Assembly (NCBI GenBank): GCA_021737045.1
Contig: JAIPES010000003.1
Span: 1-63,642 of the forward strand
Direction of reading: 5' to 3'
DNA length: 63,642 bases
DNA from: Desulfobacteraceae bacterium
GTDB taxonomy: Bacteria; Desulfobacterota; Desulfobacteria; Desulfobacterales; Desulfosalsimonadaceae
Shown in pieces: positions 1 to 9,369 of this stretch. The notes below the pieces were generated by a model. It worked only from the letters and a program-made list of their open reading frames with translations. It ran no database searches and was not told where the DNA came from. Each line of letters begins with the position of its first letter. The first letter of the stretch is position 1. The translations under genes and the position numbers were made by a program.

Positions 1-939
1 AAAACCTCTTCTGGAAATCACGGCAGCATTGCATTTCGGACAAAACGTATTCTCAAAGGCCTCTCCGGGAACATTTCCGGTATAGACATATTTCAGGCCC
101 GCATCCATGCCGATCTGCCTTGCTTTTCGAAGGGTTTCCACGGGTGTGGACGGCCGGTCAGTCAACCGGTAGGTGGGATGAAACCGGCTGATGTGCCACG
201 GGGTCTGAGTCCCCAGCTCGTCTGCGACAAACCCGGCCAGATCCTTTAACTCCGCGTCTGTGTCATTTAACCCCGGAATCAGCAAAGTGGTGATCTCCAG
301 AAACACACCGTTTTCCCGAAGTTTTTTCAGGGTTGTGAGCACATGTCGGAGCCTGGCCGAGCAGTATTTTTTGTAAAACGCCTCTGTAAAAGCCTTTAAA
401 TCCACATTGGCCGCATCCAGATACGGACTGATCATATCAACGGCCCCGGGGGTCATGTAGCCGTTGGTCACAAACACGCTGGCAATGTTTTTTTCCCGTG
501 CCTGCCGGGCCACTTCCAGGGCGAGTTCAAAAAAGACCGTGGGTTCCGTATAAGTATAAGCAATGGAGCGACTTCCCGTAAGCTCGGCCTCCTCCACAAT
601 CTGTTGAGGGCTTAAGGCCTTGCCCATGATCCGGCCCTGGTAATCTGTGGCCATATGCGCGATATCGGCGTTCTGACAGAATTTGCACCGGAAATTGCAG
701 CCCACGGTGCCGATGGAGTAAACCAGGCTGCCGGGATAAAAATGAAACAGCGGCTTTTTTTCTATCGGGTCCACATGCCTGGCAATGATCCGGTCATAAA
801 CCAGGGTGACAAGGGTTCCCCCCTGATTTTCCCGGACATTGCAAATGCCCCTGGCCCCATCCTTGATGGAGCACCGGTGGTGACACAAATTGCAGACCAC
901 CTTGCTGTCGCCTGCGTGGTCATATAACAGCGCTTCCAT
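1..939 (-). CDS. amrS: AmmeMemoRadiSam system radical SAM enzyme AmrS (3' end cut off by window)
   Basis: Radical SAM protein of the family that neighbours AMMECR1 and MEMO-type proteins; its substrate is not established. The frame read from the ATG at 939 starts MEALLYDHAGD and has an N-terminal Cys-rich stretch (CNLCHHRC...GIC). The radical SAM motif CNFRCKFCQ (C-x3-C-x2-C, around 671-700) follows, then the family signature PWHISRFHPTYR. Near the window edge is a zinc-ribbon-like FCPKCNAAVISR. A strong AGGAGGAA ribosome site lies 11 bases upstream. 313 codons are present; the family is about 340 residues, so roughly 30 C-terminal residues lie outside. The frame stays open to base 1, so this is a boundary truncation, not a pseudogene. 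The methyltransferase gene lies 70 bp upstream on the same strand. Confidence 0.93.
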   Translation of the reverse strand, partial: MEALLYDHAGDSKVVCNLCHHRCSIKDGARGICNVRENQGGTLVTLVYDRIIARHVDPIEKKPLFHFYPGSLVYSIGTVGCNFRCKFCQNADIAHMATDYQGRIMGKALSPQQIVEEAELTGSRSIAYTYTEPTVFFELALEVARQAREKNIASVFVTNGYMTPGAVDMISPYLDAANVDLKAFTEAFYKKYCSARLRHVLTTLKKLRENGVFLEITTLLIPGLNDTDAELKDLAGFVADELGTQTPWHISRFHPTYRLTDRPSTPVETLRKARQIGMDAGLKYVYTGNVPGEAFENTFCPKCNAAVISRRGF

Positions 940-1009
940 AATTTATCTTCCTCCTGAAACCTGCATTAGATTGCTTCCTTATAAATTCTGGTAGCGCGGT
1001 TTGTAAATG

Positions 1010-1801
1010 TCAATTTTGGATTTTTTGATTGCCGTAGTCCCTGGACCAGCCGGCTACCTGTTCATTGGATGCGGCGATCTGATTAACCTTGCATCTCAAT
1101 GTCAGGGGCGAAACCTGGAACCTTGGAACCGGATCGGCCACAATACCCGCAAAACCGCCAAACGGGCTGTATTGAACAAGCCGCAGGGACTCCAGGCGAT
1201 TGAGCACGGCTGATACCGCAACCGGAAACTGCAGCACGGTGCGCCAGTGCACCGGCACCTGGCCAAGCATGTCGTAAAAGGCCCGGCGAACCTCGCTGAT
1301 ACTCAAAAACCGGGCCCGGGAATAAACCGAGTTTCTGAACAACCGTGCCATTCGGCAACGCAGCGCGTAACCGGAATACCGGTTTAAAATACCCACAAAC
1401 ACCCGGTCTTTGGCCACCCGGCAGGCCTCTTCCAGGGCACGCCCCGGATCATCGCAAAACTCCAGGGTCAGAAACAAAATTGCATAATGAAAGGAATTGT
1501 CCGCAAACGGCAGGTCTTCAGCATATCCCTGGTACAAATCCACCGGATTTCCGAGGCGCTGACCGGCATAGTCGAGCATGGCAGGCGAGGGGTCAATGCC
1601 GGTGAGTTCAATTCCCTTGTTTAAAAACGGCTCCAGACTGGCACCGGTTCCGCAGCCGATATCCAGCAGGCGCCGGACCGGCACAGGACGCAGCATCTCC
1701 ATCATCACGCGGGTTTCAAGTTCCAGGACCCTGCGATTTTTTTCCATTGCCAGCCATTTTTCGTAACGGGCCGCATCCTGATGATCAAACACATAGCTCA
1801 T
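1010..1801 (-). CDS. Class I SAM-dependent methyltransferase (type 11)
   Basis: 263-residue methyltransferase with the Rossmann motif I LLDIGCGTG at residues 45-53, the acidic end of strand 2 (LTGIDPSPAMLDYA) and a motif IV region (ADNSFHYAILFLTLEF). These mark the UbiE/type 11 fold and show S-adenosylmethionine binding. The C-terminal half (about 150-263) has no signature I can tie to a substrate. It is probably cytoplasmic, with no signal peptide or membrane helix. It sits 70 bp upstream of amrS on the same strand and 60 bp downstream of the PilZ gene, so the three may be co-transcribed. The start ATG at 1801 is the only good in-frame candidate before motif I. The substrate could be a small molecule, a quinone precursor or a protein. 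Confidence 0.85.
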   Translation of the reverse strand: MSYVFDHQDAARYEKWLAMEKNRRVLELETRVMMEMLRPVPVRRLLDIGCGTGASLEPFLNKGIELTGIDPSPAMLDYAGQRLGNPVDLYQGYAEDLPFADNSFHYAILFLTLEFCDDPGRALEEACRVAKDRVFVGILNRYSGYALRCRMARLFRNSVYSRARFLSISEVRRAFYDMLGQVPVHWRTVLQFPVAVSAVLNRLESLRLVQYSPFGGFAGIVADPVPRFQVSPLTLRCKVNQIAASNEQVAGWSRDYGNQKIQN

Positions 1802-1861
1802 GGGGCTCTTTTATGGAAAAATCGATAAAATCGCAAGGCCCTTTCACCCTCCGGGCCGCGG

Positions 1862-2263
1862 CTACATCATGGCATTGAACCGAATACCCACCCCATCGGC
1901 GCTGGTGCGGGCGATTTCCCCGGTAAACTTGACATTGCGGGTGCTGTTGGGGTGGGCAAACGACAGGGTTACCTGCTGACCCCGGCCAAGCCGTTTGAGG
2001 TCTGATTCCAGGATTTCCACAAAAGCGCCGCCCTGGCTGACATTTTTCATGTTTCCGGCAAAAACCTTTCCGCCTGCGGAAAACTGTACGGATTCGGCAT
2101 GCGGCTGCCGCAAAAATCTGCGCCTGGCGGAATTTTTCCGTGACTTTAATTCCGCAGCCAAATCCCGCTGATTTTCCGGCGGCAGACTCAATACCAGCAT
2201 CACCAGTTCGGCTGCCAGAGGAGACAGCCGGTAATCCTTCTTCAGTTTTTCAAACTCACCCAT
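1862..2263 (-). CDS. PilZ domain protein (candidate c-di-GMP receptor)
   Basis: 133-residue protein with a short helical N-terminus (residues 1-40, YRLSPLAAELVMLVLSLPPENQ) followed by a PilZ domain. The domain shows the arginine-rich c-di-GMP loop ARRRFLRQP (about 46-54) and the partner motif NVSQGG (about 74-79), corresponding to RxxxR and (D/N)xSxxG. PilZ domains bind cyclic di-GMP and act as effectors on motility, secretion or polysaccharide output; the partner is unknown here. I chose the ATG at 2263, 37 codons inside the longest frame, because it follows a GAGGG ribosome site and the extra upstream residues look non-coding. First gene of a possible PilZ-methyltransferase-amrS unit. Confidence 0.85.
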   Translation of the reverse strand: MGEFEKLKKDYRLSPLAAELVMLVLSLPPENQRDLAAELKSRKNSARRRFLRQPHAESVQFSAGGKVFAGNMKNVSQGGAFVEILESDLKRLGRGQQVTLSFAHPNSTRNVKFTGEIARTSADGVGIRFNAMM

Positions 2264-2573
2264 GGCCCTGCCCTCTTTTATATAAATTGGACTTTGTTTC
2301 TCTTTTCCACTTGGTTTTATTATTGTTATTCTTTTACCCGATTGCAAGCGGCAAATCCAATCTTTTTCCGGCAATGCCCGGAAATAAACAAACAGAGATC
2401 AAGGCGCCCTGGTCCCCCATCTTATCTCAAAATATGCCCAGGGCATCACCCGGCCGGAAAAAAACTTGATTCCCGCAGCGATCCGTGTGAATTTTCCAAA
2501 ATCAGAAAAAAACAAAAACAACACCTCCCAAAGCCGGGTTACGGCTTTGAAAAAGAAAGGATAAAACAGCCCC
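2264..2573. other. Divergent intergenic region between the PilZ gene and pepN
   Basis: 310 bp with no gene. It must hold the promoters for both flanking genes, but I see no convincing -35/-10 pair. The A/T-rich TATATAAA at about 2276-2283 is close to the PilZ start. Two small hairpins are visible: TTTCCGG/CCGGAAA at 2365-2384 and AAAGCCG/CGGCTTT at 2530-2548, the second just upstream of the pepN start. Neither has a T-run placed like a terminator. Confidence 0.5.
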
Positions 2574-5090
2574 ATGACAAGTCCGGAGTCAAAAATCACC
2601 CCGAAGCATTATCATCTGCGCCTGCAGCCGGATCCTGAGCGTCTGGATTTTTCAGCCATAGTAACCCTTCAGGCCGTGGCCGAACAATCTGTTGATGTTA
2701 TTGAACTCGACGCCCTTGACCTGGCTGTCTGGTCCTGCCGGATCCGCACCGATGAAAAGTGGCGCACATGCCGGTTTTGCGTTGACCCCGCCCTGGAAAA
2801 AATTCGCATCGACCTGCCGGAAAAAATCTTTGGTGAAATCGAAATCCAGATTGATTATTACGGCCGGATCAACTCTCAGATGGCGGGATTTTATCACAGC
2901 ACCTACCGGCATGCAGGCGGCAGCGAAAAAATCGCGGTCACCCAGTTCCAGGAGTCAGACGCCCGCCGGGCCATTGCCTGCATGGACCATCCCCTTTACA
3001 AGGCGGATTTCACCATTGAAATGATTGTTGCCAAAGAAATGACCGCCATTTCCAACATGCCCCCTGCCTCCGAGAACCCGGAGCCAGGGGGCCGGAAACG
3101 GGTCATTTTTGAAACCACTCCGGTGATGTCCACCTACCTGGTCTTTTTCGGCATGGGCCGGTTTTCCGTGATCACCGATGAACTCGACCGGCGGGTGCGG
3201 GCCGCGGTGCTGCCCGGCATGGCGGAAAATGTGCGCTACGGGCTGGCCTTTGCCAGAAAGGCCTTGAAATACTGCGAGACCTGCTTTGCTTCGCCCTACC
3301 CGCTGCCCAAGCTGGATCTGATCGCAGTGCCCGACTTTGCCTTCGGGGCCATGGAAAACTGGGGGGCGATTACCTTCCGGGAAAACCTGCTGCTGTTGGA
3401 TCCGGCCAACACGGCGGTAGACGGGGAAGAACGCATCTGCGAGGTCATTGCCCATGAAATCGTCCACCAGTGGTTCGGCAACCTGGTGACCCCGGCGGAC
3501 TGGAAATTTTTGTGGCTCAATGAAAGCTTTGCCACGTTTTACGGATACCAGGTGGTGGATGCCCATTACCCGGACTGGCAGGTCTGGGAGGAGTTCCTGG
3601 AATCCCAGAGCGCAACGGCTTTAAACCGCGACAGCCTTCGGGAGACCAGCGCCATTGAAATCTCCGGGGGAAGCCATGTGGTGATCAACAGCGCCACCGC
3701 CCCGATCATCTATTCCAAGGGCGCCAGCATCCTGCGCCAGATCCGCGGCTACATGAACGAAAGCGAGTTTGAAGCCGGCCTGCACCGCTACCTTGCCGGC
3801 CATTCCGGCGGGTGTGCCGGCAGCAGCGACATGTGGACGGCCATGGAATCCGCATCCGGAAAACCCATCCGACAGATCATGGAACAATGGGTCCTGCAGC
3901 CGGGCCATCCCCTGATCACTGCCAAACAAACAAACGGCCGCCTGCACCTGTCCCAGAAGCGATTTTCTTATCTGCCGGCATCCGGCGCCCAAAACCAGAC
4001 CTGGCCTGTTGCCGTCATTATCCGATGGTTTGACAAATCCGGGGCCGGACGCACGACCACGGCCCTAATGGAAGGCCCGAAGATGGAAATGGAAATGGAG
4101 CCGAATATTTATGCCTATAAAATCAATGACCTGCAGACAGGATTCTACCGCACCCGCTATAAAGACATCCAAAACCTGGAACGGCTGGCGGTCATGGCCG
4201 CGGCCAAAACCCTGCCGGCCATTGACCGCTGGGGCCTGGAAAACGATCTGTTTGCGCTCACGGTTTCCGGACATACGGATCTGCCCGCATACCTGGAGTT
4301 CCTGGAGCAAACCGGAACCGACACAGCCCCCCTGCCCCTGTCCGCCAAAATGGGCCACCTCCACGACCTGATGATTGCTGCTGACGGATCCGCCGGACAG
4401 GCCGTGGCTTCTGCCGCAACCCGGTATATGCACCAGGCCTTTGATGTTCTGGGCTGCCGCCCGGAAAAAGGCGAGCCCCACGGAAGGCTGCGGATCAGAA
4501 ACAATCTTTTCTGGCAGGCGGCCATACTCGGGGTTCCCGGGCCGGTATCAACCGCCGCCAGCGAGTTTGAAAAACTCCGGGACCAGGGCCGGGTTCATCC
4601 CGACATCCTGCGGGGGGTGATGCAGGCAGCGGCATGGCAGGGGGATGAAAAAACCTATGCATGGATTGTGGAGCGCATGGAAAACACGGATTCCGAGCAA
4701 GACCGGCTCAACTGCCTTCGGGCTTTGGGATGCTTCCGCCGTCCGGAGCTTATTGAAAACGCCCTGGCCCTTGTGCTTGACCGGGTGCCGGATAAAAACA
4801 AATTCGTGCCCGTGGCCCAGATGGCCCGCAACCCGGCGGCCATCCCCCTGCTCTGGGACTGGTATAAGGGGGCGGAAAAAGTTTTGGACACTATCCATCC
4901 CATCATCCACGAGCGCATCATCACATCCGTGGTGCCGGCGGGGGGCCTGGAACACGCAGATGCCGTGGCTGAGCACTTCAATCAGCGGATGGCCAAAAAC
5001 GCCCTGGCGGCAGACGCCATTGCCATGGCTTTGGAAAAACTCGAAGTCAACCTTCAGATCCGGCGGCAGGCGGCTGCATCATTTGCCTGA
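2574..5090 (+). CDS. pepN: M1 family zinc aminopeptidase (aminopeptidase N type)
   Basis: 838-residue metallopeptidase that removes N-terminal residues from peptides. The exopeptidase motif GAMEN is at residues 258-262 and the zinc site HEIVH at 294-298, with the third ligand E317 in NESFATF, giving HExxH-x18-E. The N-terminal part (about 1-190) is the M1 beta-saddle domain and the C-terminal 390 residues form the helical ERAP1-like domain. There is no signal peptide, so it is probably cytoplasmic. The start ATG follows a GAAAGG ribosome site. It is monocistronic: its 3' end overlaps the 3' end of the convergent RND pump gene by 44 bp. Its substrate preference (broad or tricorn-factor-like) cannot be read from the sequence. 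Confidence 0.94.
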   Translation: MTSPESKITPKHYHLRLQPDPERLDFSAIVTLQAVAEQSVDVIELDALDLAVWSCRIRTDEKWRTCRFCVDPALEKIRIDLPEKIFGEIEIQIDYYGRINSQMAGFYHSTYRHAGGSEKIAVTQFQESDARRAIACMDHPLYKADFTIEMIVAKEMTAISNMPPASENPEPGGRKRVIFETTPVMSTYLVFFGMGRFSVITDELDRRVRAAVLPGMAENVRYGLAFARKALKYCETCFASPYPLPKLDLIAVPDFAFGAMENWGAITFRENLLLLDPANTAVDGEERICEVIAHEIVHQWFGNLVTPADWKFLWLNESFATFYGYQVVDAHYPDWQVWEEFLESQSATALNRDSLRETSAIEISGGSHVVINSATAPIIYSKGASILRQIRGYMNESEFEAGLHRYLAGHSGGCAGSSDMWTAMESASGKPIRQIMEQWVLQPGHPLITAKQTNGRLHLSQKRFSYLPASGAQNQTWPVAVIIRWFDKSGAGRTTTALMEGPKMEMEMEPNIYAYKINDLQTGFYRTRYKDIQNLERLAVMAAAKTLPAIDRWGLENDLFALTVSGHTDLPAYLEFLEQTGTDTAPLPLSAKMGHLHDLMIAADGSAGQAVASAATRYMHQAFDVLGCRPEKGEPHGRLRIRNNLFWQAAILGVPGPVSTAASEFEKLRDQGRVHPDILRGVMQAAAWQGDEKTYAWIVERMENTDSEQDRLNCLRALGCFRRPELIENALALVLDRVPDKNKFVPVAQMARNPAAIPLLWDWYKGAEKVLDTIHPIIHERIITSVVPAGGLEHADAVAEHFNQRMAKNALAADAIAMALEKLEVNLQIRRQAAASFA

Positions 5091-8000
5091 GCCTGTTGGC
5101 TGCCCGGTGCATATCATCTAAAATCATGTAAAAGCAGGGCACCAGGATCAGGGTTACAATGGTGGCAAAAAGGACCCCGAATCCCAGGCTGATGGCCATG
5201 GGAATCAGAAACCGGGCCTGGAGGCTTTTTTCCAGCAGCATTGGAGTAAGCCCCCCAAAAGTGGTCAATGAGGTAAGAATCACGGCCCGGAAACGCACCT
5301 TTCCGCCCTGGATCACCGCCTCGTGCACCTCAAGGCCGTCTGTGCGAAAATATTCATTGATCCGGTGGACCAGAACCAGGGAATCATTGACCACCACCCC
5401 GGCCAGGCCCACCATGCCGAAAAGGCTGATCACGCTGATGTCAAACCCCATGAGCAGGTGGCCCATGGCTGCGCCCACCATGCCGAAGGGAATGGCCAGC
5501 ATGACCATAAAGGGCTGGGTAAAGGAGCGAAACGGCACGGCCAGCAGGGCGTAAATGCAAAAAAGGGCAATGATAAAACCCTTCTGTACATCCGCCAGGG
5601 TTTCGGCCTGTTCCTGGCCTTCGCCCTCGATGGTGTAGCGCAGGCCCGGGTAACGATTTTCAAGGCCGGGCAGAAACCGCTCTACCAGGTCTGTACGAAC
5701 CTCGTTGGCGTTGGTGATTTTTTCGTTGACATCAGCCATGACCTTGACCACGCGCCTGCGCTGGGCCCGTTCAATGCTGGCATAGCCCTGGTCCATGGTG
5801 ACGGCCGCCACCTGGGAGAAAGGCACCTCATGGCCGGCAGGGGTCCGGATGCGCATCTGCTCCACATTGTCCAGGGACACCCGCTGGGCCTCGGGATAGC
5901 GCACCAGGACCTTGACCTCGTTTCTGTCCCTTTGAAAACGTATGGCCTCTGCCCCGTAAAAGGCGTGGCGGACCTGCCGGGCCAGGTCCCGGAACCTTAA
6001 GCCCAGGTTGGCGGCCTCGGGCTTTAAGGCCAGCTGCATTTCCATCTTGCCCGGCAAGAAACTGTCAGTAATGTCAAAAACCCCGGAAAATCCCTCCAGT
6101 TCCCGTTTGAGTTCCTCTGCGGCCTCCAGCAGCAGATCGTGATCCGCCATGGACAGATGCACTTCCACGGGGTTGCCCGCGCTGTGGATCTCGCTTTTGA
6201 AAACCAGGGATTCGGCATCCGGGATCCGGCCCACCCGGTCGCGCCACTGATTGTTTAACACAAGGGCGCTGATGTCTCTTTTTTCGCCTTCCAGGATCTG
6301 AACAAACACGTGGGCCAGATGCCCGCCGGAATCGCCAACAGCCCCCCTGTCACCGAACTGGGCGCCGATAATTGATGCGGTGTGATCCAGCAGCGGCGGG
6401 GCATCGGCCGGCCTGTCCGCGTCATGTTCGGCCAGCAGCTCCTCTGCGGTTTTCTCCACTTGGCGCACCACTTCAACGGTTCTTTCCATGGGGGTGCCCA
6501 CGGGCATAGTGATCATGCACTGCAGCACGTCACCTTCCACCTTGGGGAAAAATACAAACTTGATCGTGCCCGCAGACCACAGGCCGAATGTGAGCAACAA
6601 AACCGCAAGGCTTGCGGCAATGGTGGCATAGCGCCACCGGATGCACGCCTCCACAGCGCGGTGATAGGGCCCAGACACAATCCAGTTGAGCACCCGGGTC
6701 ATGCACTTGGGCTTTTGCCGCCGGCCAGAGGCCCGGCTCCTTGCCAGATGGCAGGGCAGGATCAACAACGATTCCACCAGCGAGCCCAGCAGCACCAGGA
6801 TCACCACAATAGGAATGTTCCGCATGAAATTGCCCATGGTCCCCCCGGCAGTGAGCAGCGGGGCAAAGGCCACCATGGTGGTGAGCACGGAGAAAATCAC
6901 GGGCCGGCCAACTTCCAGTGTACCTTCCACGGATGCCGCCAGCCGGCCCATTCCCGCTTCCTGCCTTTGAAACACATTTTCGCCCACGATAATGGCGTCA
7001 TCCACCACAATGCCCAGTACCATGATAAAGGCAAACAAGGAAATCATGTTGATGGAAACATCGTTATAGGGCAGAAAAATCAGGCCAAAGGCAAAGCTGA
7101 CGGGAATGCCCAGGGTCACCCAAAAAGCCAGGCGCACGTTTAAAAACAGGGCCAGAAGCAGGCTGACCAGGATCAGGCCGAAAAACATGTTTTTGCCCAG
7201 CAGCTGGATCCGGCTTTTTAAGATCGTGGACATGTCCTGGTAGTAGTCAATGCCCGCGCCATGGGGCAGACCGGGCCGGATTCGGGCCACATAATCCCTG
7301 ACCTTTTGGGCCACATCCAGGGCGCTCTGGTCGGCCACCCGGTAGACATTGATAATGGCCGCGGGCTTTCCCTGAAACCGGGAGGCCATGTCCACATCCG
7401 CAAACCCTTCCTTGATTTCCGCGATCTGCCCAAGGGTGATCCGGGTCCCGTCTGCACGGGTAATCACCGGAATATCACGGTATTCACCGGCATAATAGCG
7501 CCTTCCCTTGGCCCGGATCAGCACCTCGCCTTCTTCGGCCTTAACACTGCCTGCCGGCAAATCCAGGCTGCCCTGCGCCACGGTATCCGCCACGGATCCG
7601 AGGTTCAGGCCGTATTTGCGAAGGGTCTGCTCAGAGATTTCCACGTGGATTTCATTTTCCCGCACGGCTGCCACGTCCGCCTGGGTCAGGCCCGGCAGAT
7701 TGGTCAGATCGTCTTTTACGCCCTGGGCCAGCTCCTTTAGGGTCTGCTCGGGGATATCGCCGTAAACCGCCACGCTGATCACCTGGATCCGGCGGGTGAG
7801 CTCGCGCACCTCCGGCTCCTCGGCTTCATCGGGAAGGGTGGTGATCCGGTCGACCTCGGATTTGACGTCATCGAGCAGCTTTTTGATATCCCAGCCGGTC
7901 ATGACCTCTATGGTGACCCGCCCCATGCCCTCCCGGGCCACGGAATCGATGCGTTTGATACCCTCGATGCCGGCCACGTTTTCCTCAATGCGCCGGACCA

Positions 8001-8190
8001 CGCCTTCCTCCACTTCAGCCGGCGAGGCCCCGGGATAGGCCACGGTAACGCTGACCCGGTCGAGTTCCGTTTCCGGAAAAATCTCGAGCTTGATGTCCAT
8101 GGCAATAACAATACCGGCCACCAGAATAAAGAACATCAGCAGGTTGGCGGCCACATGGTTGCCGGCAAACCAGGCAATGGCGTTTCTCAT
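5047..8190 (-). CDS. RND efflux transporter permease (HAE1/AcrB family)
   Basis: 1047-residue inner membrane drug/proton antiporter. TM1 is at residues 11-31 (ANLLMFFILVAGIVIAM) and is followed by the porter-domain signature FPETELDRVSVTVAYPGASP. The proton-relay acidic pair is D397-D398 in MVLGIVVDDAIIVGENV of TM4. The sequence contains two repeats of six TM helices with two large periplasmic loops, and the length matches AcrB (about 1049). The gene overlaps the adaptor gene by 4 bp (ATGA), so translation is coupled. It forms a tripartite pump with the adaptor and outer membrane factor upstream. The C-terminus ends inside the pepN 3' end. Substrates are unknown; heavy-metal (HME) pumps are unlikely given the sequence type. 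Confidence 0.95.
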   Translation of the reverse strand: MRNAIAWFAGNHVAANLLMFFILVAGIVIAMDIKLEIFPETELDRVSVTVAYPGASPAEVEEGVVRRIEENVAGIEGIKRIDSVAREGMGRVTIEVMTGWDIKKLLDDVKSEVDRITTLPDEAEEPEVRELTRRIQVISVAVYGDIPEQTLKELAQGVKDDLTNLPGLTQADVAAVRENEIHVEISEQTLRKYGLNLGSVADTVAQGSLDLPAGSVKAEEGEVLIRAKGRRYYAGEYRDIPVITRADGTRITLGQIAEIKEGFADVDMASRFQGKPAAIINVYRVADQSALDVAQKVRDYVARIRPGLPHGAGIDYYQDMSTILKSRIQLLGKNMFFGLILVSLLLALFLNVRLAFWVTLGIPVSFAFGLIFLPYNDVSINMISLFAFIMVLGIVVDDAIIVGENVFQRQEAGMGRLAASVEGTLEVGRPVIFSVLTTMVAFAPLLTAGGTMGNFMRNIPIVVILVLLGSLVESLLILPCHLARSRASGRRQKPKCMTRVLNWIVSGPYHRAVEACIRWRYATIAASLAVLLLTFGLWSAGTIKFVFFPKVEGDVLQCMITMPVGTPMERTVEVVRQVEKTAEELLAEHDADRPADAPPLLDHTASIIGAQFGDRGAVGDSGGHLAHVFVQILEGEKRDISALVLNNQWRDRVGRIPDAESLVFKSEIHSAGNPVEVHLSMADHDLLLEAAEELKRELEGFSGVFDITDSFLPGKMEMQLALKPEAANLGLRFRDLARQVRHAFYGAEAIRFQRDRNEVKVLVRYPEAQRVSLDNVEQMRIRTPAGHEVPFSQVAAVTMDQGYASIERAQRRRVVKVMADVNEKITNANEVRTDLVERFLPGLENRYPGLRYTIEGEGQEQAETLADVQKGFIIALFCIYALLAVPFRSFTQPFMVMLAIPFGMVGAAMGHLLMGFDISVISLFGMVGLAGVVVNDSLVLVHRINEYFRTDGLEVHEAVIQGGKVRFRAVILTSLTTFGGLTPMLLEKSLQARFLIPMAISLGFGVLFATIVTLILVPCFYMILDDMHRAANRLRQMMQPPAAGSEG

Positions 8191-9362
8191 TGAGTGTCCT
8201 TTCCGCCGGTTTGAACGTCCTGCACCTTCATACCATCTGTGACGGCTTTTAACACAGACACGGCCACATGCTCGCCCGCATTCAGGCCGGAAAGCACCAC
8301 CGCTCCACGGGAATCCAGATAGGCGACTTTAATCTGACGGATATAAAGTCGGCTTTCTTTTGGATCAATCGCCCAGACCATGTCCTGCTCCCGCAGGGCT
8401 GCCCGGGGAATCACGGCCGCATCCCGGACCTTGTGCCCGGTAATAGCCACTTCAACAAACTGGCCGGGCGCAAGGGGCGGAGTTGAAGCATATGGATCTT
8501 TTACGCGGATAACCACGCTGACCATACGGGTATCTTCGTTCACCTTGCCCTGAGCCCGGACCACCCGGCCGTTTCTCACAATTTTACGGCCTGCGGTCTC
8601 GGCCGTTACCGCAACCATGGAGCCTTCTTTTTGGTCCGTGGTAAATCCGGGAACATTAAACCACTCCAGTGCCCGGCTCTCCATGGGAACCACGATTTCC
8701 ACGGCGGCGGTGGCATACACCGTGGCCAGGGCCTGTCCCGGGGCAACATACTGGCCCGTATCCACCTGCTCGCTGCTGACCCGGCAATCAAACGGGGCAT
8801 AAATCCGGGTGCGCGCCAAATTCAGACGGGCTTTTTCAAGACCGGCGCGCTGGGCCTCGAGCTGGGCCCGGGCGGCCTCGAGCTGGGGTTTTTTGGCCAC
8901 CAGGGGCGGAGGCGGGGTATCCGGGTGAAGGCTTTGCCATTCACTGACCGCCGCTGCGCTGTCTTCAACCGCACTCTGGTAATTGCTCTCAGCCTCCTGC
9001 AGTCCGGCCCGGGCCTGGGTGACGGCAATCTCATAATCCGCATCGTCGATGCGCAGCATGAGCTCACCTTTTTCAAAGCTTCCGCCGTTGACCAGATTCG
9101 GGGACACCTCCATGACCTTGCCGTTTACCTGGGGCACAATCTGCACCTCTGCCAGGGGACGGACGGTGCCTTCACCGGAGAGCGTCATGTCCAGATCCCC
9201 TATGGAAACCGGCACCGTGCGAACAATGGGCAGGGGAGGGTGCACCTCCTGTCTTGCCGGAGCCTGACGGACAGACTTGAGCAACAGGTATCCGGCCGCA
9301 CCTGCGGCAATAATGGCCAGCGCCATCACTCCATGAACAATGATTCGGGTTTTTTGTTTCAT
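8187..9362 (-). CDS. RND efflux periplasmic adaptor subunit (membrane fusion protein)
   Basis: 391-residue HlyD/AcrA-type adaptor anchored by an N-terminal TM helix (residues 9-29, VMALAIIAAGAAGYLLL). It has a split biotinyl-lipoyl-like domain (VQIVPQVNGKVMEVSPNLVNGG and the return strand IYAPFDCRVSSEQVDTGQYV), a helical hairpin between about 105 and 165 and a beta-barrel plus membrane-proximal domain after that. It links the pump to the outer membrane factor. Its start lies 7 bases from the end of a 152-bp MITE-like repeat. The only ribosome-site-like sequence (GAGG, 12 bases upstream of ATG) falls within the repeat end. The repeat separates it from the outer membrane factor gene, though all are on one strand. 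Confidence 0.94.
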   Translation of the reverse strand: MKQKTRIIVHGVMALAIIAAGAAGYLLLKSVRQAPARQEVHPPLPIVRTVPVSIGDLDMTLSGEGTVRPLAEVQIVPQVNGKVMEVSPNLVNGGSFEKGELMLRIDDADYEIAVTQARAGLQEAESNYQSAVEDSAAAVSEWQSLHPDTPPPPLVAKKPQLEAARAQLEAQRAGLEKARLNLARTRIYAPFDCRVSSEQVDTGQYVAPGQALATVYATAAVEIVVPMESRALEWFNVPGFTTDQKEGSMVAVTAETAGRKIVRNGRVVRAQGKVNEDTRMVSVVIRVKDPYASTPPLAPGQFVEVAITGHKVRDAAVIPRAALREQDMVWAIDPKESRLYIRQIKVAYLDSRGAVVLSGLNAGEHVAVSVLKAVTDGMKVQDVQTGGKDTQ

Positions 9363-9369
9363 GACTTTT

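Noticed and set aside
1-939. AmrS as a pseudogene because it has no stop codon
   Set aside because: The frame is open to base 1 with the family C-terminal motifs still in place, so it is merely cut by the window edge.
2365-2384. TTTCCGG/CCGGAAA hairpin as a terminator
   Set aside because: It lies in a divergent promoter region and the T-run is on the wrong side for either strand.
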